A stretch of DNA of 64,000 bases from Novosphingobium malaysiense (GCF_000802225.1 NZ_JTDI01000001.1:930001-994000); one strand, 5' to 3'; positions 52,450-61,473 are shown, counted from the first letter of the stretch. Made by a program: numbers and translations. Notes: generated by a model from the letters alone, not told the origin.

Positions 52450-53346
52450 ATGACCCTGCACACCGCCAAATCCGGCCAAGCCCGCAAGGCCAAGCACTGC
52501 GCCGAACTGCTCGGCACCGGGCCTTCGCTGGACGAGCTGGTCCCGGCCCTCTCGCTGCTCGGCGAAAAGCTGGCCCGCGTGCTTCCCGGCCACCTGGCCC
52601 GTTTCTCGGGCGGTGAACCGCCGCTGGTCCGCATCGGCATGCCGATGGACTGCAACCTGGCCTCGATCCAGGCCGACATCGAAAACCTCGCCTCGCATAC
52701 GCTCATGGCGGTGGGGGCAGAAGGCCGCCCGATGCTCGCGACTTTCGAGGCCGCCCCGGTCCTGCGCCTGATCGATCGCGCCTTCGGCGGTCGCGGCATC
52801 GTGCCCGATCCACTGCCGGAAACCTTTCCGCTTTCGGCGGAACTGCTGCTGACCCGGCTCGAACAGGCGATTGCCGGTGCCCTCACCACGGTATTCGGAG
52901 GCGAGCAGGATCACACCGTCCGCCCGCTGCGGCGCGACACGAGCCTGCGCTATCTCAACCCCTTCGACAAGCGCGAGGACCTGCTGCAGCTCTCGCTGGA
53001 AGTGGAAGAACCCGGCTTCGATCCCTGGTCTTTCTCGATCGCGTTTCCGCAGGCCACGCTGGCCGCCGCGATCGCGGTGCCGCGCCACCCGGTAAAGCGT
53101 CGCGATCCGCAGGCCGCGCCGAACCCGGCCGCCGAGCCGTTCGGTTCGATGCCGGTGCCGGTCACCGCCGTGCTGGTCGACATGACCATCGGCTTCTCGC
53201 GCCTCTCGTCTCTCAAGCCCGGCGATGTCCTGCCGGTCGCCGTAGCCCGTTCGGTCCCCTTGCAGGTCGACGGGCGCACCATCGCCACCGGCACCATCGG
53301 TGAAGTCGAGGACCGCGTCGCGGTCCAGATCCTCCAAGCATTCTGA
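52450..53346 (+). CDS. fliM: Flagellar motor switch protein FliM, lacking the CheY-binding motif
   Basis: This encodes 298 residues, shorter than the usual 330 or so. The middle CheC-like domain and the C-terminal SpoA domain (VPVTAVLVDMTIGFSRLSSL, then GTIGEVEDRVAVQI) are present. The normal N-terminal CheY-P-binding peptide (the LSQxEIDALL type) is not found; the protein begins MTLHTAKSGQARKAKHCAEL. Phospho-CheY must therefore act differently or not at all on this switch. It is followed by fliN after 20 bases. Confidence 0.88.
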   Translation: MTLHTAKSGQARKAKHCAELLGTGPSLDELVPALSLLGEKLARVLPGHLARFSGGEPPLVRIGMPMDCNLASIQADIENLASHTLMAVGAEGRPMLATFEAAPVLRLIDRAFGGRGIVPDPLPETFPLSAELLLTRLEQAIAGALTTVFGGEQDHTVRPLRRDTSLRYLNPFDKREDLLQLSLEVEEPGFDPWSFSIAFPQATLAAAIAVPRHPVKRRDPQAAPNPAAEPFGSMPVPVTAVLVDMTIGFSRLSSLKPGDVLPVAVARSVPLQVDGRTIATGTIGEVEDRVAVQILQAF

Positions 53347-53366
53347 TACACGGAAAGAGCCAAACC

Positions 53367-53681
53367 ATGACCATGCATCCCCGTGGCCTCGATTTCCTCC
53401 GCGACGTCGACGTCCGCCTCTCGGTCGAACTGGGCCGTACCCAGATGAAGCTGAAGGAAGTCCTCGCCCTCGGCCCCGAAAGCCTCGTCGTGCTCGATCG
53501 CATGACCGACGAGTTGCTCGACGTTCTCGTCAACGGCAAGCCCATCGCCAAGGGCGAAGTTGTCTCGCACAACGGCCGCTTCGGCCTGCGTATCGTCGAG
53601 ATGGTCGGTGTGGACGAAACCGCTCCCGAAGAAGCGCCCGTGGCTCTGCCCGAAGGCGACAACGGCGCTCTGGAGGCCTGA
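53367..53681 (+). CDS. fliN: Flagellar motor switch protein FliN
   Basis: This encodes 104 residues and consists essentially of one SpoA domain (FLRDVDVRLSVELGRTQMKL, VLDRMTDELLDVLVNGKPIA, GEVVSHNGRFGLRIVEMVG). It completes the cytoplasmic C ring with FliM and FliG. The acidic tail (ETAPEEAPVALPEGDNG) is not conserved. Confidence 0.95.
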   Translation: MTMHPRGLDFLRDVDVRLSVELGRTQMKLKEVLALGPESLVVLDRMTDELLDVLVNGKPIAKGEVVSHNGRFGLRIVEMVGVDETAPEEAPVALPEGDNGALEA

Positions 53682-53688
53682 TCCTTCC

Positions 53689-53967
53689 ATGCTCTGGTAC
53701 ATCCTCAAGCTAATTGTCCTGCTGCCGATGATCGGCCTGCTGGCATGGGGCTGCCTCAAGCTGGCAAAGAAAATGCAGGACAAGGCCGGCATCGGTGCCG
53801 GTACGAAGTCGGTACAGGTCGTCGAGACGACGATGCTTTCGCCGACCCTGAAGCTGGCGGTCATCGAGTTCCACGGCCGCGAGATCCTCGTCTCGGTCTC
53901 GCGCCAGGGGCTCACGCGTCTGGCCGAAGCGCCGGCACGCGCCCGTGCGGAGGGTGTGAGCAAGTGA
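53689..53967 (+). CDS. fliO: Flagellar export component FliO
   Basis: This encodes 92 residues. One transmembrane helix (about 4-24, YILKLIVLLPMIGLLAWGC) is followed by a cytoplasmic domain with the FliO/FliZ pattern (QVVETTMLSPTLKLAVIEF, GREILVSVSRQGLTRLAE). FliO helps FliP oligomerise. It overlaps fliP by 4 bases (GTGA). Confidence 0.85.
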   Translation: MLWYILKLIVLLPMIGLLAWGCLKLAKKMQDKAGIGAGTKSVQVVETTMLSPTLKLAVIEFHGREILVSVSRQGLTRLAEAPARARAEGVSK

Positions 53968-54746
53968 AGCGTATCCTTGCCCTGATCGCGGCGCTGCCTG
54001 CGCTTCTGCTGCCTGCAGTCGTCTATGCGCAGGTGCAGGCCCCGGCGGCCGGCGACGGCTCGGCCATTCCCGGCGCGCTCGACCGCGCCTTCGGCTCGCT
54101 CGGCGGCACCGACGGCCCCGGCATGAGCCTGTCTCTGCAGCTCCTCCTCATCATGGGGCTGCTGACGATCCTGCCCAGCCTCATCCTGATGATGACCAGC
54201 TTTACCCGTATCCTGGTGGTACTGGCGATCCTGCGCCAGGCGATCGGCCTGCAGCAGTCGCCGCCGAACCAGGTGCTGATCGGCCTGTCATTGTTCCTCT
54301 CGCTGTTCGTCATGTCGCCCACGCTCGAAGCCGTGAACGCGAATGCCATTGCGCCCTACTCCGCCGACCAGATCAATGCCGAACAGGCGATCGACAACGC
54401 CGGCAAGGAATTCCACAAGTTCATGATCCGCCAGACCCGCGAACGCGACCTCATGATGTTCGCCAACATGGCCAAGGCCCCCAAATTCCAGACCAGCGCC
54501 GACGTGCCGTTCTCGATCCTGCTGCCGGCCTTCGTCACCAGTGAACTCAAGACCGCGTTCCAGATTGGCTTCATGCTGTTCCTGCCGTTCCTGGTGATCG
54601 ACATCGTCGTCTCCTCCGTCCTCATGTCGCTGGGCATGATGATGATGAGCCCGATGATCGTCTCCCTGCCGTTCAAGCTGCTGCTGTTCGTCATGGTCGA
54701 CGGCTGGTCGCTGCTGATGGGCTCGCTGGCCTCGAGCTTCGGGTAG
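53964..54746 (+). CDS. fliP: Flagellar export protein FliP
   Basis: This encodes 260 residues from a GTG that overlaps the fliO stop. A cleavable signal peptide (near VYA-QV, about residue 23) is present, as is known for FliP. Four transmembrane helices follow. Strong motifs are TSFTRILVVLAILRQAIG and DIVVSSVLMSLGMMMMSP, and QSPPNQVLIGLSLFLSLFVM. FliP forms the core of the export pore with FliQ and FliR. Confidence 0.96.
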   Translation: MKRILALIAALPALLLPAVVYAQVQAPAAGDGSAIPGALDRAFGSLGGTDGPGMSLSLQLLLIMGLLTILPSLILMMTSFTRILVVLAILRQAIGLQQSPPNQVLIGLSLFLSLFVMSPTLEAVNANAIAPYSADQINAEQAIDNAGKEFHKFMIRQTRERDLMMFANMAKAPKFQTSADVPFSILLPAFVTSELKTAFQIGFMLFLPFLVIDIVVSSVLMSLGMMMMSPMIVSLPFKLLLFVMVDGWSLLMGSLASSFG

Positions 54747-54752
54747 GGCGCC

Positions 54753-55043
54753 ATGGACGACATCTCCCCCTTTCTCGCCCTTGCCGACAAGATGCTGTGG
54801 GTGGCCGCGCTAGTCGCCGCCCCGGTCCTGCTGGCAGCGCTGGCGGTGGGCCTGGTGGTAGGCATCATCCAGGCCGCGACCTCGGTGAACGAACAGACCC
54901 TCACGTTCGTGCCAAAGCTGGCGGCGATTGCGCTCATCCTGGTTCTGTTGGGCGGTTCGATGATGACGCTGGTGGGCGAATTCACCCAGGAGATCTTTGC
55001 CGAGATCGCCCGCACGGGCCAGGCCGAGCAGGTCGCGCCATGA
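54753..55043 (+). CDS. fliQ: Flagellar export protein FliQ
   Basis: This encodes 96 residues, two transmembrane helices, slightly longer than the usual 89. Signatures are APVLLAALAVGLVVGIIQAA and TSVNEQTLTFVPKLAAIALI. It forms part of the helical export pore. It overlaps fliR by ATGA. Confidence 0.95.
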   Translation: MDDISPFLALADKMLWVAALVAAPVLLAALAVGLVVGIIQAATSVNEQTLTFVPKLAAIALILVLLGGSMMTLVGEFTQEIFAEIARTGQAEQVAP

Positions 55044-55822
55044 TCAATCTGGACTTCGGTTTCGGCCCTGTCGAGGCCGAGTTCTGGCGGTTGCTCTTCG
55101 TAATGACGCGCATCGGTGCTGCCCTCGTCGCGGCTCCCCTGTTCGGCACGCCTTCGGTCCCGGCGCAAGTGCGCGTGGTCGGCGCCGGCGCGGTTGCCGT
55201 GATGATCTGCGCCTGGACCGACGTCCAGGCTCCCGAGGCGCTGTTCTCGGTCGCGGGCATACTTGCCGTTGCCGGCGAAGTGCTCGTCGGCCTGTCGCTC
55301 GGCTTCGTGCTGCAGCTTTCCTTCGCCGCCCCCGTGATCGCGGCGGAAGTCATCGGCGGCGGCATGGGCATGAACATGGCCATGGCGGTCGATCCGACCT
55401 CCGGCACGCAGTCGCCGGCGCTCGGCCAGTACTTCATGGTCGTGCTGACCCTGATCTTCCTGGCGCTGGGCGCCCACCTGCAGTGGTTCCGCCTGCTGGT
55501 AGATAGCTACACCGTCTTCCCGCCGGGCCACACCTGGCTCGGGGCCGACCGCTTCGCCCTGATCGCAGGGTTCGCCTCCAAGACCTTCGTGACCGCAGTC
55601 ACCATCGCCCTGCCGGTCAGCCTGGTGCTGCTGGTTGTCCAGCTCGTGACCGGCGTGCTCAGCCGCTCCGCGCCCGCACTCAACCTGTTCTCGCTCGGCC
55701 TGCCTGCCGGCGTGCTGGCGGGCATTGCCGCCTTGGTACTGTCCGCTCCGGTCCTCACCGACCTTGTCGTGCGCCTGTCCGCAGATGCCATCACCGCTTC
55801 CAACGAGGTCATGAGCAAATGA
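55040..55822 (+). CDS. fliR: Flagellar export protein FliR
   Basis: This encodes 260 residues with about six transmembrane helices. The motifs TRIGAALVAAPLFGTPSVPA, GEVLVGLSLGFVLQLSFAA and DPTSGTQSPALGQYF match FliR. It occupies one position in the FliP-FliQ-FliR pore and contacts FlhB. The start lies in the ATGA of fliQ and the end overlaps flhB by ATGA. Confidence 0.95.
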   Translation: MINLDFGFGPVEAEFWRLLFVMTRIGAALVAAPLFGTPSVPAQVRVVGAGAVAVMICAWTDVQAPEALFSVAGILAVAGEVLVGLSLGFVLQLSFAAPVIAAEVIGGGMGMNMAMAVDPTSGTQSPALGQYFMVVLTLIFLALGAHLQWFRLLVDSYTVFPPGHTWLGADRFALIAGFASKTFVTAVTIALPVSLVLLVVQLVTGVLSRSAPALNLFSLGLPAGVLAGIAALVLSAPVLTDLVVRLSADAITASNEVMSK

Positions 55823-56955
55823 GCGAGCAAAGCGGCGAAAAGAGTTTTGAACCAACCGCCAAGCGCAAACGCGACGCCGCCAAAAAAGGCGACGTCGTCC
55901 GCTCGCGCGAGATGGCCACGGCTGCTGCCATTGGTATCGGCGCCGTCTGGTTCCTCGTTGCCGGCCCCTGGCTCCTCGACCTGCTCACCGACACCCTGCG
56001 TGTCGGCTTCACCTGGGACCGCGCCACGCTCGAAGACTTCACGCCCGGCCGCATGATGATGAGCATGATGGTCGCGGTCATGCCACCGATCGCCATTCTC
56101 GGCCTGGCAGTGATCGGCAGCTCGATAATTTCCCAGCTCGGCTTCGGCGAAGGGCGCTGGAACATCGGCAATCTCGCCCCCAAGGGCTCGCGCATCAACC
56201 CGGCCTCGGGCCTGAAGCGCATGTTCGGACCGACCGGCTGGATCGAAATGGCCAAGGGCCTCGCCAAGATCGGTCTGCTCGGCACGATCGCCTGGGTCTG
56301 GGCAAGCGACCGCATCGCCACTTTCGCCCGCCTCGGTCGGGGAGACCTGTTCGACCAGCTTTCCTGGGCCTGGCACGGCATCATCACGCTGCTGTTCTGG
56401 CTCGCCGCCGGGCTGTTCCTCATCGCCATGATTGATCTGCCGGTACAGCTCTTCCGCCGCAACAAGCGCCTCAAGATGACGCTTCAGGAAGTTCGCGACG
56501 AGAACAAGGAACAGGAAGGCGCCCCCGAGAAAAAGGCCGCGATCAAGGATCGCCAGCGCAAGATCGCGATGGGCGGCCTGGTCCCGGCGATGAAGGAAGC
56601 CCAGTTCGTCATCACCAACCCGACGCATTTCTCGGTCGCGCTCGCCTACGACCCGGAAAAGGCCGGTGCCCCTATCGTTGTCGCCAAGGGCCGCGGCGAA
56701 AAGGCTCTCGCCATCCGCGAACTCGCCGCCGAGTATGAAGTGCCCACGCTCGAATATCCGGCGCTTGCCCGTTCGGTCTACTACACTACGCGCGAAAATC
56801 AGGTCATCCGCGAGGAACACTACGTCGCCGTCGCGGCCATCCTTGCATTCGTCTTCGCGCTCAAGCGCGGCGAGAAGCGAACCGCGCCGCAGGTGTCCGT
56901 CCCGATCACCCTGCGTTTCGATGCCGAGGGGCATCTCGAACCGGCCAGCGCATGA
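55819..56955 (+). CDS. flhB: Flagellar export switch protein FlhB
   Basis: This encodes 378 residues. Four transmembrane helices are followed by a cytoplasmic domain with the autocleavage site NPTH (Asn267-Pro268) in FVITNPTHFSVALAY, which is intact. Cleavage there allows the switch from hook to filament export, triggered by FliK. The N-terminal GEKSFEPTAKRKRDAAKKGD is also typical. The C-terminus is basic and variable. Confidence 0.96.
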   Translation: MSEQSGEKSFEPTAKRKRDAAKKGDVVRSREMATAAAIGIGAVWFLVAGPWLLDLLTDTLRVGFTWDRATLEDFTPGRMMMSMMVAVMPPIAILGLAVIGSSIISQLGFGEGRWNIGNLAPKGSRINPASGLKRMFGPTGWIEMAKGLAKIGLLGTIAWVWASDRIATFARLGRGDLFDQLSWAWHGIITLLFWLAAGLFLIAMIDLPVQLFRRNKRLKMTLQEVRDENKEQEGAPEKKAAIKDRQRKIAMGGLVPAMKEAQFVITNPTHFSVALAYDPEKAGAPIVVAKGRGEKALAIRELAAEYEVPTLEYPALARSVYYTTRENQVIREEHYVAVAAILAFVFALKRGEKRTAPQVSVPITLRFDAEGHLEPASA

Positions 56956-56966
56956 AGGAGTCCGCG

Positions 56967-57029
56967 ATGACCGTGTTCCGCCAGACCTCCGTAGGAGCCC
57001 TTAACCTTTCATGCGAGGGGTCGTCCTAG
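56967..57029 (+). CDS. Possible 20-residue leader frame before fliD
   Basis: A short frame (MTVFRQTSVGALNLSCEGSS) starts with an ATG preceded by AAGGAG at 6-base spacing, the best ribosome site between flhB and fliD. Its TAG stop is 5 bases upstream of the second fliD ATG at 57035, which itself has no good site. Translation could thus be coupled. It may equally be a chance frame. Confidence 0.35.
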   Translation: MTVFRQTSVGALNLSCEGSS

Positions 57030-57034
57030 AAGCC

Positions 57035-58483
57035 ATGGCTATAGACGGAACCAGCTCAACCTCGGCCGCGTCGTCGCTGAAGACGACCTCGATCGCGACA
57101 CTGCTCGGTGCCGGCAGCGGCATCGACATGATGGCCCTGGCCAACAACCTGGCGACGGCCCAGTTCGAGGCGCGAACCGCGCGTCTCAACGACAAGACGG
57201 ACTCGATCAACACCAAGATCTCGACCGCCTCGGACATCAAGTCGATGTTGCTCGGTCTCGATACATCGCTGGGTACGCTGGTTCGTTCGGGCGACCTTTC
57301 GCGCTCGCCGAGCATCGCCAACAGTTCCGTTGCCGCCGCGAGCCTTTCCGGCACGAGCACGCCATCGGGCACCTATTCGCTCGAGGTCTCGCAAATTGCC
57401 AAGGGCCAGCAGCTTGCCAGCAGTGCCTATTCCGCATCGACGGATACGGTCGGGGCGGGCACCCTCACCCTGCGCTTCGGCACGGTCTCGGGCACTGCCT
57501 TCACCGAGGACACCGCCCATGCCGCCGTGAACATCACGGTGAACACGGGCGACACCCTGGCCGACGTCGCCGCGTCCATCAACTCTTCAGGCGCGGGCGT
57601 TACCGCCTACATCGCGAACACGGCCAGCGGCGCGCAACTCGTTCTCAAGGGAGCGGAAGGAGCGGCCAACGGCTTCGTTCTGGAAGCGACAGAGGACGCG
57701 GCCGATCCGGGTCTGTCAAACCTTGCCTGGTCGCCCACTGCAGGCGCCGGCACCCTTATGGCGAACGCACAGGATGCCGCCTACACCATCGATGGGCTGA
57801 GCTATACGTCCAAGTCGAACACGATCACCGACCCGGTCCCCGGCCTCAAGCTGCAGCTCACCGGCACCAACGTCGGCGCACCGACCACGATCAGCTTCAG
57901 CGATCCCTCGGATGCGATTTCCAGTTCAATGCGCGATCTCACCGACGCGCTGAACGAGGTCATGTCGGGGCTCAATGCCGCGACATCGATTGGCGGCGAG
58001 CTGGCCACCGACCCTGGTGCCCGTGCACTCAAACAGTCGATGTCAAAGCTTTCGGGCACGATCATCATGCCCAATGCAACCGGTGCGGCAAGAACGCTGG
58101 CCGATCTTGGGCTGTCGATCCAGCGCGACGGCACTTTCGCCCTGGACAGCAAGCGTCTGTCGGCAACGCTCGAGGCCGACCCCGAAGGCGTCGCCGCCAT
58201 GTTCACCAACGGTCTTTACGGCGTCTATTCGACGATCGACAAGATCTACCGCTCGGCAACGTCGACCACGAATACCAACTCGCTGGCCGGCTCGATCACC
58301 AAATACAACAAGGAGCTGACCAAGATCAGCGACAACATCAGCGACCTTGCCGACCAGCAGGAAAGGCTGCGCGCCCGCCTCGCGTCGCAGTTCGCGGCGT
58401 CGGAAGGCCGTATCGGCGTACTGAAATCGACGCAGACGATGCTGCAAAACCAGATCGATGCTTGGAACAACTCGGGCAAATAA
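57035..58483 (+). CDS. fliD: Flagellar filament cap protein FliD (HAP2)
   Basis: This encodes 482 residues from the ATG at 57035; an ATG at 57011 would add eight residues (MRGVVLEA) and neither has a clear ribosome site. The N-terminal signature is GAGSGIDMMALANNLATAQF. A Ser/Thr/Gly-rich centre follows. The C-terminal helices contain LAGSITKYNKELTKISDNIS and MLQNQIDAWNNSGK, typical of FliD. It caps the filament and folds flagellin at the tip. It is followed by fliS after 3 bases. Confidence 0.88.
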   Translation: MAIDGTSSTSAASSLKTTSIATLLGAGSGIDMMALANNLATAQFEARTARLNDKTDSINTKISTASDIKSMLLGLDTSLGTLVRSGDLSRSPSIANSSVAAASLSGTSTPSGTYSLEVSQIAKGQQLASSAYSASTDTVGAGTLTLRFGTVSGTAFTEDTAHAAVNITVNTGDTLADVAASINSSGAGVTAYIANTASGAQLVLKGAEGAANGFVLEATEDAADPGLSNLAWSPTAGAGTLMANAQDAAYTIDGLSYTSKSNTITDPVPGLKLQLTGTNVGAPTTISFSDPSDAISSSMRDLTDALNEVMSGLNAATSIGGELATDPGARALKQSMSKLSGTIIMPNATGAARTLADLGLSIQRDGTFALDSKRLSATLEADPEGVAAMFTNGLYGVYSTIDKIYRSATSTTNTNSLAGSITKYNKELTKISDNISDLADQQERLRARLASQFAASEGRIGVLKSTQTMLQNQIDAWNNSGK

Positions 58484-58486
58484 CCA

Positions 58487-58858
58487 ATGCTGCTTCAACA
58501 ATCCCCCCACGAAGCCTATCGCCGCGTCGACTTCGACGCCCGCGTAAACGGCGCCAAGCCGGCGGAACTGGTGCATGTGTGCTACGAACACCTGGTCGGC
58601 GCCCTCGGTACCGCGATCCATGCCCACCGCAACGGCGACAACGGCCTGAAAAGCCGTTCGATCACCCGCGCACTGACCGCGATCACCGCGCTGCAGATGG
58701 GCGTTTCGGAAGACCACGAAATGGGTTCGGCGCTCAACCAGTTCTATGCAGCTGCCCGCCGCACCATCCTGGATAGCGCGGTCTCCTTCGACACCGGCCA
58801 GATCGAAAGCATGCGCAACGACTTCACCGAAATCGGCCAGGCCATGAAAGGCAACTGA
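58487..58858 (+). CDS. fliS: Flagellin export chaperone FliS
   Basis: This encodes 123 residues, the common length, and is wholly helical. The pattern EAYRRVDFDARVNGAKPAEL followed by VHVCYEHLVGALGTAIHAHR matches FliS, which binds the C-terminus of flagellin. It is the last flagellar gene on this strand. No terminator is visible in the 166 bases downstream. Confidence 0.87.
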   Translation: MLLQQSPHEAYRRVDFDARVNGAKPAELVHVCYEHLVGALGTAIHAHRNGDNGLKSRSITRALTAITALQMGVSEDHEMGSALNQFYAAARRTILDSAVSFDTGQIESMRNDFTEIGQAMKGN

Positions 58859-59024
58859 CGGGTCGGAGCGGGATGCTGGGCCCATTTCGGCGAGAGGCAG
58901 TTGCGGATTTCTGCTGCCTTGCGCTCGGACTGGCGGGTAATCGCTCGAATCCGGAGCAGGTCCGACGCGCTTTCGGTCTACGATGCGAATATCTCCCTAG
59001 GCACAAGTCGCAGGGAGCAGGCCG

Positions 59025-59627
59025 GTGGAACGCATTTCGAACCTCATCCTCATCGACAGCGATACGCGGCGACGGGCCACGATCAGCCACGTGCTTTCCA
59101 CCGACAACATCCATGTAGAGCCCTTCGAGAACATCTCCGAGCTTGCCGGCGCATGGCCGCGCTCGGGCGTCGTCCTGATCCACGATCAACCGGGTGCCAT
59201 TCACGATCTGGTTGAAGCCATGGCCCACCATGGAGAATGGTTTCCAATCGTCGCATTCGACGAGCAGCCGGGGACAACGAAGATCGTTCAGGCCGTCCTC
59301 GATGGCGCGATAGACTATCTCGTCTGGCCCGTGAGCGGCGATGAATTGTCCGCTACATTGCGCTGCTCGATCGAGCGCGCAGCCGAAGTCGGCAACGCCA
59401 AGCTGCGGGAAGTCATGGCCCGCACCCGCATAGATCGGCTGACGCGGCGGGAACGCGAAGTGCTCAGCGGCGTAGCCAGCGGCCTTTCGAACCGGCTGAT
59501 CGGAGAAAAGCTTTCGATCAGCCCGCGCACAGTGGAAATTCACCGCGCCAACATGCTCAACAAGTTGGGAGCCAACCACACATCGGACGCCATCAGGATC
59601 GCAATCGAGGCGTCCATCGTCAGCTAG
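59025..59627 (+). CDS. LuxR-type response regulator with an atypical receiver
   Basis: This encodes 200 residues from a GTG with AGGGAG upstream. The N-terminal 120 residues follow the receiver pattern (NLILIDSDTRRRATISHVLS, then a strand VVLIHDQPG). The phosphoacceptor position falls on a non-acidic residue, and the only nearby Asp is two places later. The C-terminal LuxR/GerE domain is complete (LTRREREVLSGVASGLSNRL, SISPRTVEIHRANMLNKLGA). It resembles FixJ/NarL regulators. It is the first gene after the flagellar operon and could be linked to it, but no kinase adjoins. Confidence 0.8.
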   Translation: MERISNLILIDSDTRRRATISHVLSTDNIHVEPFENISELAGAWPRSGVVLIHDQPGAIHDLVEAMAHHGEWFPIVAFDEQPGTTKIVQAVLDGAIDYLVWPVSGDELSATLRCSIERAAEVGNAKLREVMARTRIDRLTRREREVLSGVASGLSNRLIGEKLSISPRTVEIHRANMLNKLGANHTSDAIRIAIEASIVS

Positions 59628-59698
59628 GCGTTCGACCGCTACGGTTCTGACAGCTTCGGCAAGGTCAGCTTGCGTGGCGACAAGGTGCCGATCTTAGC

Positions 59699-60187
59699 TT
59701 ATTGGGGGCCGCTGCCGCTCCCGGGCGAAAACTTGCCCATGATGGAATGAGCCCGGTCGACGATTGCCATGAGACCTTGAAGGTAGGCCGCCAAAAGGGC
59801 CAGCGCCAGGGTGGGACCAACGGATGTCACTTCCTCGGCACCGAGACCCACGATTACCGTCGCCAGGCAGCAATTGCCTTCGCCCCGCGATAGCATGAAC
59901 ACGGTATCTGGACCCAACAAGGCAATCACCGCACTGACGGCGCCGCCGCAGACAAGTTTCGCTTGAATATCGGCAGGACTGACCGATCGTACCGGAAGAG
60001 CGGAAAAGGGTCCGCCGTGGAGCAGAAGCATCGCTTCTCGAATGCGGTCGGCCTCTTCGTCGGCTGACCCGTTCACGCAGGCGTCGACCAATTCGCGCAA
60101 TCGCGACTTCCAAACTTCAGGTTCCGATTCTGTGACGCTCGTCGCCCCCGTAATTCTGCCAGAAGCCTGCATATGCAAATGCTCCAT
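59699..60187 (-). CDS. Protein of unknown function, 162 residues
   Basis: I do not recognise a family. The N-terminal 60 residues are charged and helical (WKSRLRELVDACVNGSADEE). The middle and C-terminal parts are unusually hydrophobic (AVSAVIALLGPDTVFML and TSVGPTLALALLAAYLQGL) without a clear membrane pattern. The ATG at 60187 has CTTGGG beside it and GGAGGG 15 bases away. The gene is convergent with the response regulator. Confidence 0.55.
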   Translation of the reverse strand: MEHLHMQASGRITGATSVTESEPEVWKSRLRELVDACVNGSADEEADRIREAMLLLHGGPFSALPVRSVSPADIQAKLVCGGAVSAVIALLGPDTVFMLSRGEGNCCLATVIVGLGAEEVTSVGPTLALALLAAYLQGLMAIVDRAHSIMGKFSPGSGSGPQ

Positions 60188-60550
60188 CCCAAGCAGTTTC
60201 TACCCTCCGCCTGCATGTCAAAGCCGCAAGCTATTCCCGTGCAATTAAGAGCAATCGATTATTAGAAGCAAATGCAAGGACCAAGCCATGAATAGACTCA
60301 CAGTTGCGACAGGCGGAGTTTTGTAGGCATGATTGCCATTTATTTTCAAATACCGGCGATGACATTCAGGCGCTCGGCAACCCATTCTGGTTCGGTAAGC
60401 ATGAGATCATCCCCAGTATCGATGTCCCGGACCCGCCCGTGCTAGCGTTCGCGCACCAAATTCATGTCGCGCCCGCAGTGCGTTGATGTGCACGCCAAGT
60501 GGTTTTCCGAAACCCCCGCATCACCGCCTCGCCGGCAAAGGAGTCCAGGA
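60188..60550. other. Intergenic region, 363 bases, no gene seen
   Basis: This stretch has lower GC than its surroundings (for example around 60240-60350, with TTATTAGAAGC and TTTATTTTCAAATACC). It holds only short frames with no recognisable content. A 12-codon frame starting near 60288 has AAGGA upstream but encodes nothing familiar. Promoters for the gene at 60187 (minus) could lie here. Confidence 0.4.
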
Positions 60551-61423
60551 TCAGGCGCGCGTACCGGTGGTGAAAACGGGTTGTCCGCGCTCCAAGCGCA
60601 CCTTGATGCCGTGTGGCCAGGGAAGGTGAGCGGCGACGATCAGGGCATCGCGCAGGGCCGCCAACTCGATCAGCTGCCGCCGGCTTGCGATTGCAAGCCG
60701 GAGATCGTCCCCGCCCCCGAACTGCATAGTCGGGTCGACAAGCTGCAGGGGATGATGAAAGGTGTCGCCGCTAAACAGGGCGCTAGCTTCGCCAGCCGTC
60801 ACCTGCAGCCAGCAATGGCCCAGCGTGTGACCGGGCGCAGGCAGCACTTCAAGGCAGTCACCGACACGCAGGCTCCCATCGTGAACATGGACCAGGCCCG
60901 CCTCGATCACGGGCAACACGCTGCGCGCAAAAACGTCGACGTTGTAAGACACCGGATGGTGACCGGGCCGCCTCGGATCCCAGCGCTCGATTTCCGTGCG
61001 CGACATCAGGTAGCGGGCATTCGGAAAAGTCGGGACCCAGCGCCCGTCACGCAGCATTGTATTCCAGCCGCAATGGTCGTGGTGCAGGTGCGTGCACATC
61101 ACGATATCGACGTCCTCCCGCCGATAGCCTGCTGCATCCAGACGTTCGAGCCAGGGCACGTCGAGGCGGTCGAATTGCGGTACCGGGTGCGGTTTGCCGT
61201 TTCCGGTGCACGGATCGATCAGGACGACCTTGCCATCGACTTCCATCACGAAGCTCTGGAAGACGAGGTCAAAGCAATTCTGTGCGTCGAGAAAGTGCGG
61301 CGCAAGCCAATGACGATTGCTCTCGATCAGCGCCTCTTCGGAGGTGAAATACGCGATGGTGTTCGGGATGCGCAGTTCTTCCACGCTCGACACTTTCACT
61401 TGTCCGATCCTGAGGACCGTCAT
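60551..61423 (-). CDS. Metallo-beta-lactamase-fold hydrolase (AHL-lactonase-like)
   Basis: This encodes 290 residues. The metal motif HxHxDH is seen as THLHHDHCGW (His112, His114, Asp116, His117). Further ligands lie in PAPGHTLGHCW and LFSGDTFHHP and AAHLPWPHG. No signal peptide is present. The overall pattern resembles the N-acyl-homoserine lactonase and related lactonase/esterase branch. The substrate is not determined. AAGGAAG sits 7 bases before the ATG. It is divergent from a TetR regulator with 78 bases between, which is likely to control it. Confidence 0.82.
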   Translation of the reverse strand: MTVLRIGQVKVSSVEELRIPNTIAYFTSEEALIESNRHWLAPHFLDAQNCFDLVFQSFVMEVDGKVVLIDPCTGNGKPHPVPQFDRLDVPWLERLDAAGYRREDVDIVMCTHLHHDHCGWNTMLRDGRWVPTFPNARYLMSRTEIERWDPRRPGHHPVSYNVDVFARSVLPVIEAGLVHVHDGSLRVGDCLEVLPAPGHTLGHCWLQVTAGEASALFSGDTFHHPLQLVDPTMQFGGGDDLRLAIASRRQLIELAALRDALIVAAHLPWPHGIKVRLERGQPVFTTGTRA

Positions 61424-61473
61424 AGCCGATCTTCCTTGTTATCACCTGTTTACATTGATTTCACTTGCGTCGC

